Source: CAZZCP01 sp964653235 (lineage in GTDB: Bacteria > Bdellovibrionota > Bdellovibrionia > Bdellovibrionales > UBA840). Taken from it: a DNA stretch of 27,091 nucleotides. Below the pieces are notes generated by a model. That model worked only from the letters and a program-made list of their open reading frames with translations, searched no databases and was not told the DNA's origin. Position 1 is the first letter of the stretch. Each line of letters begins with the position of its first letter. Location: NCBI GenBank assembly GCA_964653235.1, contig CAZZCP010000028.1:1-27091 (forward strand), given 5' to 3'. Shown here in pieces: positions 8,088 to 16,719 of the stretch. Both the position numbers and the translations under genes were made by a program.

Positions 8088-9431
8088 CTAGGCAGATTTT
8101 TTTTCTGTATCTTCTTGATACGTTTTTTCGCTGGCCACTCGTACAAACTTAATCAGCATATCTTTAGAATCAGGAAATTGGTCCATACCACGGTAGGCAA
8201 TATTCTCAATCAACATTTTGTCTTTCTTTTCATCAACAGCAGATTGAAGAACCATGCAATAGATACTGATGTCTGAGTTGCCCTCAAAAATAACTTTTCT
8301 TCCTTCTTCAATCAGCTTTTCATTGTCATAGTGCATAGCTCTGACTTTGAATTCAAGTTGGCGAAAAAGATCACTGGTTAATTCTTCGGGTGCGAACATC
8401 ATCAAAAATTCATTGCATTCACGATTGAGATGTCGATTGATTAGAGTATCAATGATATTGTGAAGATAGTTAGGTGTTCTACCATTGATTACTGCCCCCT
8501 TTTTAAAATAATTCAGAGCTTGTTTTGATATTCCGTCGTCTAGAAGCATCTTGCCAGAAGTTAAAAGGGCTTGTGAGACAATATATTTTAGATCATCTGT
8601 TTTTCTAGGGATTTTAATATAGCGATTGTAGTACTCATCAACTTCTTTATGATTGTAGGTCTTAATCGCTAGAATAAATGCGTTTTTTAAAAGTTGAGGG
8701 GATAGTGGGAAATGATGAGAAATTTTGCGTAGTGCTTTGTAAGCCTCTACATGTCTCTCTAAGCTATTTAAGCTATTGAATTCACCCACTAAACACTTAA
8801 AATGCATGCGGTTGTGCTCAAGTCCTTTTCGATATTCAATGAGAGCCTTTTCGTAGTTTTCTTGTCTTTGATAGACTTCACCAGAATAAAAATGAGCAAT
8901 GGTTGGTGTGTCATTTAGCATTTTGGCAATATTGAGAGCATTCAAGGCTTGTTCAAATTTTTCATCTTCAATAAACTGTTTGCTCTCTAAAATCGATTCG
9001 GCATACTGAGATGGATCTAGTTTACTTTTAATGCATTTAGCCATGTAGCCAACCAGAGTTTCTGGGGTAAAGGGCTTTAAGATGTAGGAGTCGACTTCTT
9101 CTTCGGCAGCATCCGCAACTGCAGTATCATAGGCATTTTGGGCAACGATAATAAAAACTCTTTGAAATGGGCTTGGAATATATTCTTGCTGAATATGAAC
9201 TAGGTCGAGTCCATAATCATCATGAATTTGAAATTCGGTAATAATAACTTCAGGTTTTTCATTGATCACAAAATCACGAGCATATTGAAAGCTCTTCATG
9301 CTTACGATTTTTCCACGGTCAGCACCTAGCTCTACCAAAGCTTTTTCAATCAACTGTCTACTAGAGCTCGATCTGTCTAGAATCAAGATTTTTCGATCTG
9401 CGAGGAAACCTGAAATTTCATTTGCTGACAT
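8088..9431 (-). CDS. Receiver-like domain + TPR protein with atypical phosphoacceptor
   Basis: A 447-residue protein. The N-terminal 130 residues have the CheY-like fold pattern: KILILDR (Asp19), PEVIITEFQI, FIIVAQNA and LKPF (Lys119). The residue at the phosphoacceptor position is Glu66 rather than Asp, only one acidic pocket residue is evident, and the conserved Thr/Ser before the fourth loop is Ala97. From about residue 145 the protein is a helical repeat of TPR type (for example NALNIAKMLNDTPTIAHFYSGEVYQRQENYEKALIEYRKGL). It is likely a protein-interaction hub whose receiver is not phosphorylated normally. It is first in a same-strand run with the cNMP/EAL protein. The partner is unknown. 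Confidence 0.8.
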   Translation of the reverse strand: MSANEISGFLADRKILILDRSSSSRQLIEKALVELGADRGKIVSMKSFQYARDFVINEKPEVIITEFQIHDDYGLDLVHIQQEYIPSPFQRVFIIVAQNAYDTAVADAAEEEVDSYILKPFTPETLVGYMAKCIKSKLDPSQYAESILESKQFIEDEKFEQALNALNIAKMLNDTPTIAHFYSGEVYQRQENYEKALIEYRKGLEHNRMHFKCLVGEFNSLNSLERHVEAYKALRKISHHFPLSPQLLKNAFILAIKTYNHKEVDEYYNRYIKIPRKTDDLKYIVSQALLTSGKMLLDDGISKQALNYFKKGAVINGRTPNYLHNIIDTLINRHLNRECNEFLMMFAPEELTSDLFRQLEFKVRAMHYDNEKLIEEGRKVIFEGNSDISIYCMVLQSAVDEKKDKMLIENIAYRGMDQFPDSKDMLIKFVRVASEKTYQEDTEKKSA

Positions 9432-9537
9432 TTTTCACCTATTACTAAGAATATTCGGCAGTTTGCAGGCAAAAGCTTAAATTGGTTTATATCAATCTGA
9501 TGCATTCTTCTCAGTTGTATTCGTTTTTAACCAATAA

Positions 9538-9732
9538 TTAAGGTGAATCGCAATCATTCTCATTTGGAGTCATTTTTTGATTTGGATCTTCGATACGGTG
9601 ATGCTCTTCATCTTCTCTAGCTGTTTTGCCAGCGATTCCTACCCACTCAGGAAAAAAATAAGCAATAACAAAATAGGCCAGGCAAATGAGTGTTGAGAAA
9701 ACAATAATAAGAATTATCATCCAAACTTCCAT
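9538..9732 (-). CDS. Small single-helix membrane protein
   Basis: A 64-residue frame with one transmembrane helix (about 4-26), then FFPEWVGIAGKTA and a hydrophilic, acidic tail (EDEEHHRIEDPNQ). The hydrophobic helix followed by a charged tail looks like a real small protein. The ribosome site before ATG 9732 is weak; ATG 9720 is an alternative start. No function is recognised. It may be in one transcript with the 50-residue frame just upstream. Confidence 0.45.
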   Translation of the reverse strand: MEVWMIILIIVFSTLICLAYFVIAYFFPEWVGIAGKTAREDEEHHRIEDPNQKMTPNENDCDSP

Positions 9733-9770
9733 AGATCTATTTTAGATTCTTCTATTTTTGAGTACAAGCA

Positions 9771-9923
9771 TCACTTTTCTTGATGAGAAGCAATGAATCG
9801 CTTTAGAGTATTGCTCTTTATTTGCGAAATCTCGGTTTTTGTACTTGCTATGCTTATCATCACTACAACTGCTAATAAGAACTGAAGGATGCAGTAGCCA
9901 AGTGCTAGGGTTTTGCGACTCAT
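9771..9923 (-). CDS. Possible 50-residue membrane peptide
   Basis: An ATG frame reading MSRKTLALGYCILQFLLAVV and onward, with one transmembrane helix at about 6-26 and a short basic/polar tail (NTLKRFIASHQEK). It ends 38 bp before the 64-residue small membrane protein gene on the same strand, which suggests a pair. There is no strong ribosome site and no family is recognised. It fills part of the 9733-10068 gap, which otherwise shows nothing clear. Confidence 0.3.
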   Translation of the reverse strand: MSRKTLALGYCILQFLLAVVVMISIASTKTEISQIKSNTLKRFIASHQEK

Positions 9924-10068
9924 GTCTTTATTAAAAGCATTTTGTATGCCCTGTTAAAATGTAAATTATTAGGTGTTGAGTTGTTTTAGCCTTACTATTT
10001 TTCAAAAAAACAACAATTTAGGGCTTTTTTTAATTGCCTCAAGGAGCAGCTATTCCTATTTTATCAAG

Positions 10069-11122
10069 GTGAGAAAAATACTTTTAACAGGATACCCTGG
10101 CTTTCTTGGTTCTCGAATCGTATCTCTTTTACTGGATAGTGATCCTGACACTAAAATTATCTGTTTGGTGCAGGAAAAGTTCATTGATTTGGCTCAAAAT
10201 AAGTCCCAGCTGTTGCAAGACCCCTCCCGCATAGAAATTCTACTTGGCGATATAAGCATAGCAGATTTGGGCATTGCCGATTGGTCTAAATATCAAAATG
10301 AAATAGAAGAAATTTACCATTTTGCAGCAGTTTATAATCTGTCAGTAAAAAAGAAATTTGCACATAAAGTAAATGTAGATGGGACTCAGCATATACTTGA
10401 ATTTGAAGGCTTTTCATTACGTAAGCACTTGTTACGTGAGCGGGCGATATGATGGCGTTTTTCAAGAAGATATGTTGATCTGTAATCAAAGTTTTAATAA
10501 CCATTATGAAGAAAGCAAATATCTTGCAGAAGTAAAAGTTCAAGAAGCTATGCAAGAGGGATTGCCCACAGTGATCTATCGTCCAGGCATCGTAGTTGGG
10601 GATAGTGAAACCGGATCGACCCAAAAATACGATGGTCCCTATTACATAATGCAATGGCTGCTTAGACAGCCCAAATATGCATTTTTGCCAATGGTTGGCG
10701 ACCCTGATAAGTTTTATGTCAATTTAGTTCCCAGTGACTTTGTCGTAAAATCTATATTTGCACTCTCACAAAAAAAAGCAAGCCTGGGCAAGGTATTTCA
10801 ATTGGCAGATCCAAATGCCTTAAAAGTTTCAGAGCTTTTGAAGGTGGTTGCTAAAATAACAGATCGAAAACTGATAACGATTCCTTTGCCCAAGTTTGTT
10901 GCTAAAAATGCCTTAAAATATATACCTGGTGTCTATGCGCTGATGAAAATTGACCCCGAATCAATCAACTATTTTATTCATCCCACACGCTATTCTTCTA
11001 CGAATACGCAAGCAGCATTAAAAGCAGAGGGGATTGTGTGCCCCAGTTTTGAAACTTATGCAACAAAGCTGGTTGAGTTTATGAAAGAGCATCCTGAATT
11101 TGACTCCTCTGCCATGGTATGA
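10069..11122 (+). pseudogene. NAD(P)-dependent epimerase/dehydratase (extended SDR), frameshifted
   Basis: Two overlapping frames together make one extended SDR protein. From GTG 10069 the first frame has the nucleotide-binding motif TGYPGFLGSR (Gly8, Gly11, Gly14) and IYHFAAVYNL, and runs to VDGTQHILEF near 10410 before ending at 10452. The second frame takes over at about 10405 with LKAFHYVSTCYVSGRYDG, then the catalytic YEESK (Tyr codon at 10505), YRPGIVVGDS and a C-terminal substrate domain to 11122. Family members usually have several residues between the LEF and LKxFHYVST segments, so a deletion of a few codons plus one frame change, or a sequencing error, would explain the break. If intact it would reduce or epimerise a sugar, sterol or fatty-acyl-type substrate; the substrate is unknown. 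It precedes the nucleoside transporter by 12 bp. Confidence 0.7.
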
Positions 11123-11134
11123 TGAGTAGAAAGA

Positions 11135-12349
11135 ATGCAAGCAATTTTAGGTATCTTTGTTTTTCTTTTAATCGCTTATGCATTCAGTGAAGACAGAAAA
11201 AAAGTATCCTTTAAAATCATCTTTGGTGCCTTATTACTGCAGTTTTTTTTAGCGCTACTGATGTTCAATGTGCCTTTTATTTCTGAATACATTGTTAAAT
11301 TTAATGATTTGGTTTTACTATTAAAGAAAAGTTCTGAAAGTGGTTCGCGATTTCTCTTTGGTTACCTCTCTGGTGCTCCAGCTCCTTTTGAGATCAAGGC
11401 TCCAAATAATAATTTTGTTTTGGCATTTCAAGTACTACCTATCGTGATTTTTCTCTCATCGCTTTCATCTCTTTTGTTTCATTGGAAGATACTACCGGGC
11501 CTTATTTTTGCTTTGTCTTTTGTTTTAAAGCGCTTTACCGGTATTGGTGGCTTAAGCTCATTTAGTTCGGCGGCAGCTGTTTTTTTTGGTATCATTGAAA
11601 CACCGATCTTAGTAAAGCCTTACTTGGCAAAGATGAACCGTAGTAGTCTATTTACTTTGCTGACTGCTTGCATGGCAACTGTTGCCGGTACCGTTATGGT
11701 ATTGTATGCCACGGTTTTAACAGAAAAAATTCCTGATGCTGCCTCGCAGATTCTTATTGCCTCACTGATTAGTGCACCAGCTGCGATTTTGTTTTCTAAA
11801 TTGATCATACCTGAAGACCTTGAAAATGAAGAAAAAATTCTTATCCCATCAAGCAGTCAAAGCAGTTTTGAAGCCATTATTGATGGTGCCAACGAAGGCC
11901 TTAAAATGCTTTTGCAAATTGTTGCTGTAATCTTAGTTTTGTTTTCTTTTATGTATCTTATAAATGCGGGGCTAGGGCTATTTCAAGATGGCTTAAAGCT
12001 TGAAGATTTATTTGCATATCTTTTTGCTCCCTTTTGTTGGTTGATGGGAATACCAGCAGCAGAGATGATGGCAGCCGGAAAAATGATGGCAACCAAAACC
12101 CTATTGAATGAATTTGTGGCCTATTTGGCTTTGGCACAAGCAGATCAGTTTTCAGAAAAAAGCCAGATGATTCTTTTGTATGCGCTATGCGGTTTTGCCA
12201 ATTTCGGAAGTGCTGGCATCGTGATTGGTGGTGTAGGAAGTGTGATACCCGATCGTAAAAAAGAGCTAGTTGGTCTGACTTTCAAAGCAATGATCGCAGG
12301 TACTTTAGCAACTATGACCACAGGGGCTGTTGTGAGTTTCTTCTTATAG
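11135..12349 (+). CDS. Concentrative nucleoside transporter, NupC/CNT family
   Basis: A 404-residue, strongly hydrophobic protein of the usual CNT length. Family features are visible in order: an N-terminal three-helix region, then SSFSSAAAVFFGIIETPILVKPYL (about 145-170, re-entrant loop and helix that bind the nucleoside), LTACMATVAGTVMVLYA, NEFVAYLALAQ and LYALCGFANFGSAGIVIGG near the C-terminus. The usual GQTE of the substrate loop is GIIE here, which may shift base selectivity. It should import nucleosides across the inner membrane with H+ or Na+. The ATG lies 12 bp after the epimerase stop, so the two share a transcript. Confidence 0.88.
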   Translation: MQAILGIFVFLLIAYAFSEDRKKVSFKIIFGALLLQFFLALLMFNVPFISEYIVKFNDLVLLLKKSSESGSRFLFGYLSGAPAPFEIKAPNNNFVLAFQVLPIVIFLSSLSSLLFHWKILPGLIFALSFVLKRFTGIGGLSSFSSAAAVFFGIIETPILVKPYLAKMNRSSLFTLLTACMATVAGTVMVLYATVLTEKIPDAASQILIASLISAPAAILFSKLIIPEDLENEEKILIPSSSQSSFEAIIDGANEGLKMLLQIVAVILVLFSFMYLINAGLGLFQDGLKLEDLFAYLFAPFCWLMGIPAAEMMAAGKMMATKTLLNEFVAYLALAQADQFSEKSQMILLYALCGFANFGSAGIVIGGVGSVIPDRKKELVGLTFKAMIAGTLATMTTGAVVSFFL

Positions 12350-12463
12350 GTGTCCAAAAATGTCACTCTTCAAGTAAAAATGACAATTTAAGCTCCTAAG
12401 CCTTTAGAATCAGGGTTTTGAGATGGACCTGAAATTGCAAATTACATTTTGTAAGGAGATATT

Positions 12464-13327
12464 ATGAGGTCTTATCACAATTATATTTTGTTAATTCTGG
12501 TTGGATTTATGAGTGCTTTAGCTGCTTGTCAATCTACATCGAAAATCGATCCCGTGGCAGCTGAACAAAAGCGTCAAGAGGATATTTATTTTGATTATAT
12601 GATCACCCCTGAGAAAATTAACACTCGCATAGGTAAAGAAAAAGAGACAGCTCTTTACAGAGCCATCAAAAACAATGATCTTGATGCAGTTGAACTTTTT
12701 TTAAAAAATCCCAAGATCAATATTTATCTAAAACCATTGGCGCTTTTGCGTGCCGCCTATGATGGCCGAAAAGAGATAGTTCAGATGCTGGTAAATCAGG
12801 GGGTTCGCCTAAACGACCAAAATAGCAAAGGTTATTTTGCCCTGCAGTTAGCTGCCAAAAGAGGCCATGCCGAGATTGTTGATCTTTTACTAGTGGCTGG
12901 TGCAGACCCCAACCTTCAAGACAATCGGGGCCGTACTGCATTGATGGAAGCCAGCCTAAGAGGCTATACCGAGGTGGTTGACCTGCTCTTAGGAGTCAAT
13001 GCCAATCCTTCTGTTTTAGATAAAATGAACCGTAATGCTTTGATTTATGCTTCTGCGAAAAATAGAAATGAAATTTCTAGAAAATTGATTCAGAATAATG
13101 TCGATTTGAATGTTAAAGATTCAGATGGAAAATCAGCACTCGTATTTGCAGCTAGAAACGGCAACATTCAATTGGTTCGCAACCTGATTCAAGCAGGTGC
13201 GCAGGTAAATACCGATGAGGGCGAAAAGGCAGCCCTCGAGTTAGCCGCTGTAAATGGGCACTCTGAGGTAGTAAAGGCATTGATTCAAGCCGACAAAGCC
13301 CGCCGTAGACGAGTTAAGAATAGATAG
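12464..13327 (+). CDS. Ankyrin-repeat lipoprotein
   Basis: A 287-residue protein with a lipoprotein signal peptide: a hydrophobic core (ILLILVGFMSALA) and the lipobox LAAC with Cys22. After a short linker there are about seven ankyrin repeats (for example GYFALQLAAKRGHAEIVDLLLVAGADPN and GRTALMEASLRGYTEVVDLLLGVNANPS). An Asp follows closely after the Cys region only at position 30, so an outer-membrane destination is more likely than inner-membrane retention. Ankyrin arrays bind proteins; here the partner would be periplasmic. The ATG follows AAGGAGA. The gene is flanked by its own 114-bp leader and a strong terminator, so it is probably monocistronic. Confidence 0.85.
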   Translation: MRSYHNYILLILVGFMSALAACQSTSKIDPVAAEQKRQEDIYFDYMITPEKINTRIGKEKETALYRAIKNNDLDAVELFLKNPKINIYLKPLALLRAAYDGRKEIVQMLVNQGVRLNDQNSKGYFALQLAAKRGHAEIVDLLLVAGADPNLQDNRGRTALMEASLRGYTEVVDLLLGVNANPSVLDKMNRNALIYASAKNRNEISRKLIQNNVDLNVKDSDGKSALVFAARNGNIQLVRNLIQAGAQVNTDEGEKAALELAAVNGHSEVVKALIQADKARRRRVKNR

Positions 13328-13348
13328 GGGGCAACAGCAGCCCCTAAT

Positions 13349-13374
13349 AAAAAAGGCAGCTAGCTGCCTTTTTT
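13349..13374. terminator. Bidirectional rho-independent terminator
   Basis: A perfect palindrome: GGCAGCTAGCTGCC (13355-13368) flanked by six A on the left and six T on the right. It serves both the ankyrin gene (ending 13327, +) and the acylase gene (ending 13408, -). A second small hairpin (TAGGGG / CCCCTA, 13325-13346) sits just before it. Confidence 0.9.
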
Positions 13375-13407
13375 AGGTCGTGTTGAGGTTTTCTATTCTA
13401 CTATGGC

Positions 13408-15753
13408 CTAGTAAACCACTTCTTTCGTTTGATAGTTTAGATCACTCTTTATCTCTTCTTCAGTAAAGAGAAATTTTCTTAATTTCTTTTGATGATAAAG
13501 AAGATTCTGATCAATGTGATGAGGTGAATCTTTGTGACTAGACTGTGAGTAGGTGAGTAGACCATGAGCCTCAGGACCCTCTTCATCAAAACTGACAACA
13601 AAAACAAAACTGGTTCCGTAAGTGATGGGGTAGCCGTTTTGGGTTAATCCACTTTTAGGATTCAGAATTTCAACATCAGGTTTTTTTGAAATGAGTGAGC
13701 GTGGTTCAGGGCGATATCCCATAATATTAAAGGCTCCAGTTGCACCGATACCTCCATGATAGGGGATATTGAGCTCGCCCGATGGAAAGTATTGAATGTC
13801 TCCTAGCGGTCGGTCATCAAAGAGTCCCAGATTGCTCAACAGGTATTGGGCTTTGGCTAAAGCCTCATAAAAATAATCGTAATTGACTCTACGAATAGCA
13901 AGAGGAGTCTCAGGGCGAAAGCTTCCTATGAATGCTTTATCATAGCTGATCAATGACATCCATTCTCTAAAGATAGCAACGCCGTGGCTCTCTAGATTTA
14001 GCTTTAGATCCCAGCCTTGCAAAATTTCGCAGGCTTTATAGGTGTGCACTAAAATTTCTTCACCCTCTTCCATTTCAAGTGTTACATCATGAGGACAACT
14101 CAAAAGTAAGTCAGCCAAGAGGTTCTCACCATAAAAGCTGCGGTTGCTAAATAGAGCTTCTTCAATATCGGCGGCAACGATATCTCCTCTAGTTTGCAAC
14201 TCCTTGATCATTGTTAGACCCATCTTGGTTCTTGGGCTTGGCTCGATTTCAAAGTCTCCATAAAAAGGACTGTATCCAGAAATTGGCTCAAGAGCACTAG
14301 TCAACCATGGGCTATCGTTGTGGTTGCTAACATATTTCTTAGTTTGTAATTTTGGTGCCTTCGAAAAAGGAACCAAACCATTTTCACCTTGCCATTCAAA
14401 AAGACTGTCGCTTCCATCAAGCATAATGATTCCCATATTGGCAAAAATGAGTTGAGATCTTTTGTCTCTTAGAAACTGATTCATAGCTGCGGGAGATAGT
14501 TGAGGCACTCGGGTAGCGTCAGTATAAAAAGCATTTCCATCTCGATCAGCGTAGATTGTATTCACCCAAGGTAGGCCCTGGTATTGCATAAGGGCTTTCT
14601 TGAATTCGCTAAGGTTTTTGGCTTTACCCATCTGCAGCCACTGGTCTAAAAAGGCCGTATTGTTTGTATTGGCATCACGAAAACTATAAGCATTGCCTTC
14701 TCCCCAAAGCATTGGAGAGTTGGGAATTTCAATCATTGGGCCGTAGTGCGAGTAATATACATCTCTTTGAATCTCATGAGGCTCAGGTGTGCCTAGATTT
14801 ACCTTGATCGAGAAAGTTTTTTTCTGAATCTCGCGAACCTCTTTCAAGCCAGTTTCACGATTTCTGTATTCATATTTTAAGGGGTCTCCATCAAGCAATT
14901 TTAATTTGTAAACACTAAAGTGTTTCGAAGTTGCAACTGTGTGAGTCCAGCCAAGGTCTTTGTTGTAGCCAATTTGAACCAAAGGAACGCCATAAAGAGA
15001 GCCGCCTTGAACATCTAGTTCTCCAGGAATCGTGAGATGAAATTGATAGAACTTTAATGGTCCAAAAGCAGGAAAGTGCGGGTTGGCTAGCAAAACACCA
15101 TTTTGTTCTTTGGTCATATGAGAGCCAAAAGCCCATGCATTACTAGCAACGCTTTCAGGGGCATCGAAATCAATGCTATTATTGCCTTTCTCAGCTTGAA
15201 TCGGACTGGCGTTGAGAATGGCAGGAGCCAAAGCTTCTCCACTTGTCATCATAGAGACCGAAATATAGTAGGCGAGCAAATCATAAGGGGAGATTTCTCG
15301 AACATATGCTTGTCCTCGGCATTCACTTGGAAGCTCTCTAGTTCTGAGAAATTTGTTAAAACCAAGAGCGTAACCTACAACTAAACTTTGGGCATCTTCG
15401 CTCATTTTTGAAAAATTCTTTAATGCTTGGGGGTATACCTGAAGAGCTTTGTAGCTAAAGTCAGAAACAATATTTGCATTGTTCTCACCAGGGCCAAAGA
15501 ACAAAGACCTTTCAGAGCGTACTTTGGTTATTTGTTCTGCAAGCATACAAACATTGTCTTCAGCAAAGGCATAGGCCTGGCCAAATCCGAGACTTAAATA
15601 AGAATCAGCTTTGATGTGCGGCACGCCGTATGAAGTTCTGCGAATTTCTGCCTTTAGATTCTCGGTATTTACATTTTGCCAATTCGAGCTTGAGTCGGCC
15701 TGTGCGCAAAAACTTGCAATCGATACGTATAGATAGATGAAGTATTTTTTCAT
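13408..15753 (-). CDS. Penicillin acylase-family Ntn hydrolase (possible acyl-homoserine-lactone acylase)
   Basis: A 781-residue precursor. I chose ATG 15753 because GGGGGAAAAG precedes it and it opens a signal peptide (MKKYFIYLYVSIASFCAQA). The alpha-chain region has TSYGVPHIKADSYLSLGFG and AYAFAEDNVCMLAEQ, as in aculeacin-acylase/PvdQ-type enzymes. Autocleavage should occur before Ser204 in ASNAWAFG, exposing the N-terminal nucleophile of the beta chain. Further conserved parts are LLANPHFP, IGYNKDLGWTHTV and the catalytic Asn in SNHNDSPW. The enzyme is periplasmic or secreted and hydrolyses an amide bond of an N-acyl substrate. Penicillin, acyl-homoserine lactone and acyl-peptide are all possible; the motifs resemble the lactone/aculeacin branch more than classical penicillin G acylase. 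It is divergent from a TetR gene that may control it. Confidence 0.85.
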   Translation of the reverse strand: MKKYFIYLYVSIASFCAQADSSSNWQNVNTENLKAEIRRTSYGVPHIKADSYLSLGFGQAYAFAEDNVCMLAEQITKVRSERSLFFGPGENNANIVSDFSYKALQVYPQALKNFSKMSEDAQSLVVGYALGFNKFLRTRELPSECRGQAYVREISPYDLLAYYISVSMMTSGEALAPAILNASPIQAEKGNNSIDFDAPESVASNAWAFGSHMTKEQNGVLLANPHFPAFGPLKFYQFHLTIPGELDVQGGSLYGVPLVQIGYNKDLGWTHTVATSKHFSVYKLKLLDGDPLKYEYRNRETGLKEVREIQKKTFSIKVNLGTPEPHEIQRDVYYSHYGPMIEIPNSPMLWGEGNAYSFRDANTNNTAFLDQWLQMGKAKNLSEFKKALMQYQGLPWVNTIYADRDGNAFYTDATRVPQLSPAAMNQFLRDKRSQLIFANMGIIMLDGSDSLFEWQGENGLVPFSKAPKLQTKKYVSNHNDSPWLTSALEPISGYSPFYGDFEIEPSPRTKMGLTMIKELQTRGDIVAADIEEALFSNRSFYGENLLADLLLSCPHDVTLEMEEGEEILVHTYKACEILQGWDLKLNLESHGVAIFREWMSLISYDKAFIGSFRPETPLAIRRVNYDYFYEALAKAQYLLSNLGLFDDRPLGDIQYFPSGELNIPYHGGIGATGAFNIMGYRPEPRSLISKKPDVEILNPKSGLTQNGYPITYGTSFVFVVSFDEEGPEAHGLLTYSQSSHKDSPHHIDQNLLYHQKKLRKFLFTEEEIKSDLNYQTKEVVY

Positions 15754-15816
15754 TCTTTTCCCCCAATAAAAATCAAACAAAGCTTACATATTCGCATCAA
15801 TAATGCAAAATTTTAC

Positions 15817-15993
15817 TAGCTGCTCCCTTTTATTTCACTTTTTTCTTCGAGTTCAATCTTAGTTTCGATGAGTTGCTCTATTGGTTTGAAAATGCATCAA
15901 AATTTCAAGAATTTCGGACAGAATACACTTAAGATTTTAAATACTTATCTGCTTTCGGACGGACGTCCGAAGTGAAATAAAAGGGAGCAGCTA
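15817..15993. repeat. Perfect 24-bp inverted repeat enclosing 129 bp
   Basis: The left arm (15817-15840, beginning TAGCTGCTCCC) is the exact reverse complement of the right arm (15970-15993, ending GGGAGCAGCTA). Beyond two mismatches the outer flanks match again as TTTT / AAAA. The enclosed 129 bp contains TetR-like half-sites. The element lies between the divergent acylase (start 15753) and tetR (start 16076) genes. I see no convincing sigma-70 promoter inside it in either direction. Confidence 0.9.
15954..15971. promoter_or_regulatory. Candidate TetR operator
   Basis: TTCGGAC and GTCCGAA form an inverted repeat with a 4-bp spacer (GGAC). A further TTCGGAC half-site lies at 15913-15919. A dyad of this size just upstream of a tetR gene is the usual arrangement for autoregulation, and it could also control the divergent acylase gene. 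The right half-site overlaps the 24-bp repeat arm by two bases. Confidence 0.55.
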
Positions 15994-16075
15994 AAAAAAA
16001 TTATAGAGAACACCAGGTGACAAATATCGAAATAAAAGTTATGACGAATTGCGTTCTTTGCAAAGTGGGATCAAA

Positions 16076-16702
16076 ATGCCTAAAGCCAAAACGAACCAGG
16101 CTCGAAAGAAACCTAAACAACTTCGTTCGCAGCAAACCGTAACAGATATACTGGATGCCTGTGAGAAAGTCTTGGCACAAGAGGGCTATGAAAAGACATC
16201 GACCAATAAAGTTGCTCAAAAAGCGGGCGTTAGCATTGGGTCTTTGTATCAGTACTATCCCAATAAAGAGGCCTTAATTGCCGCATTGATCGACCGAGAA
16301 TTGCAACTAGATCGAGAGCTAATTCAAAAGGTTCTTGTTGAAACCGAAGAACAGGGAATTGAAGATTTTCTTAAAGTCTTGATTCAATCTTTTATTACGA
16401 GTTTTCTAAAAAAAGCAAAATTAAGAAAAGAGATGATTCAAGAGGTACCTCGAGTCGGCAAAATGGGCAGACTCAATGAGATTAAAAAAGATTTATCCAA
16501 AGTTTTACTTAAGAGACTGCACAAGCATGAAGATGAAATGCGAAAGAAGGATTTTCCCCTAGCCGTATTTATTCTAGTGAATTCGGTGGAAGCTGCTATC
16601 TATGCCGCAATTTTTCAATACGGAAAGAAGCTTGACCAAGAGATGCTCACAGCCGAAATTACCGAAGTTGTACTTCGCTATTTATTGACCTCAGAAACTT
16701 GA
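16076..16702 (+). CDS. TetR/AcrR family transcriptional regulator
   Basis: A 208-residue protein from ATG 16076 (AAGTGGGA upstream). It has a basic N-terminal tail and then the TetR helix-turn-helix: TVTDILDACEKVLAQEGYEKTSTNKVAQKAGVSIGSLYQYYPNKEAL (about 21-67, recognition helix around SIGSLYQYY). The C-terminal ligand domain is helical and unassigned. It overlaps or abuts the downstream metallo-hydrolase gene and faces the acylase gene across a dyad-containing region. The simplest reading is a repressor of both enzymes, released by a small ligand, perhaps their substrate. Confidence 0.88.
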   Translation: MPKAKTNQARKKPKQLRSQQTVTDILDACEKVLAQEGYEKTSTNKVAQKAGVSIGSLYQYYPNKEALIAALIDRELQLDRELIQKVLVETEEQGIEDFLKVLIQSFITSFLKKAKLRKEMIQEVPRVGKMGRLNEIKKDLSKVLLKRLHKHEDEMRKKDFPLAVFILVNSVEAAIYAAIFQYGKKLDQEMLTAEITEVVLRYLLTSET

Positions 16703-16719
16703 TTTGGCAGTCTTCACGC

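Noticed and set aside
9973..10068. Upstream extension of the epimerase reading frame
   Set aside because: The extra residues do not fit the family. The nucleotide-binding motif should begin within the first ten residues, which supports GTG 10069.
15817..15993. Reading the 24-bp inverted repeat as the ends of an insertion sequence or MITE
   Set aside because: There is no target-site duplication outside the arms, no coding capacity and no second copy in the window. A local control element fits better.
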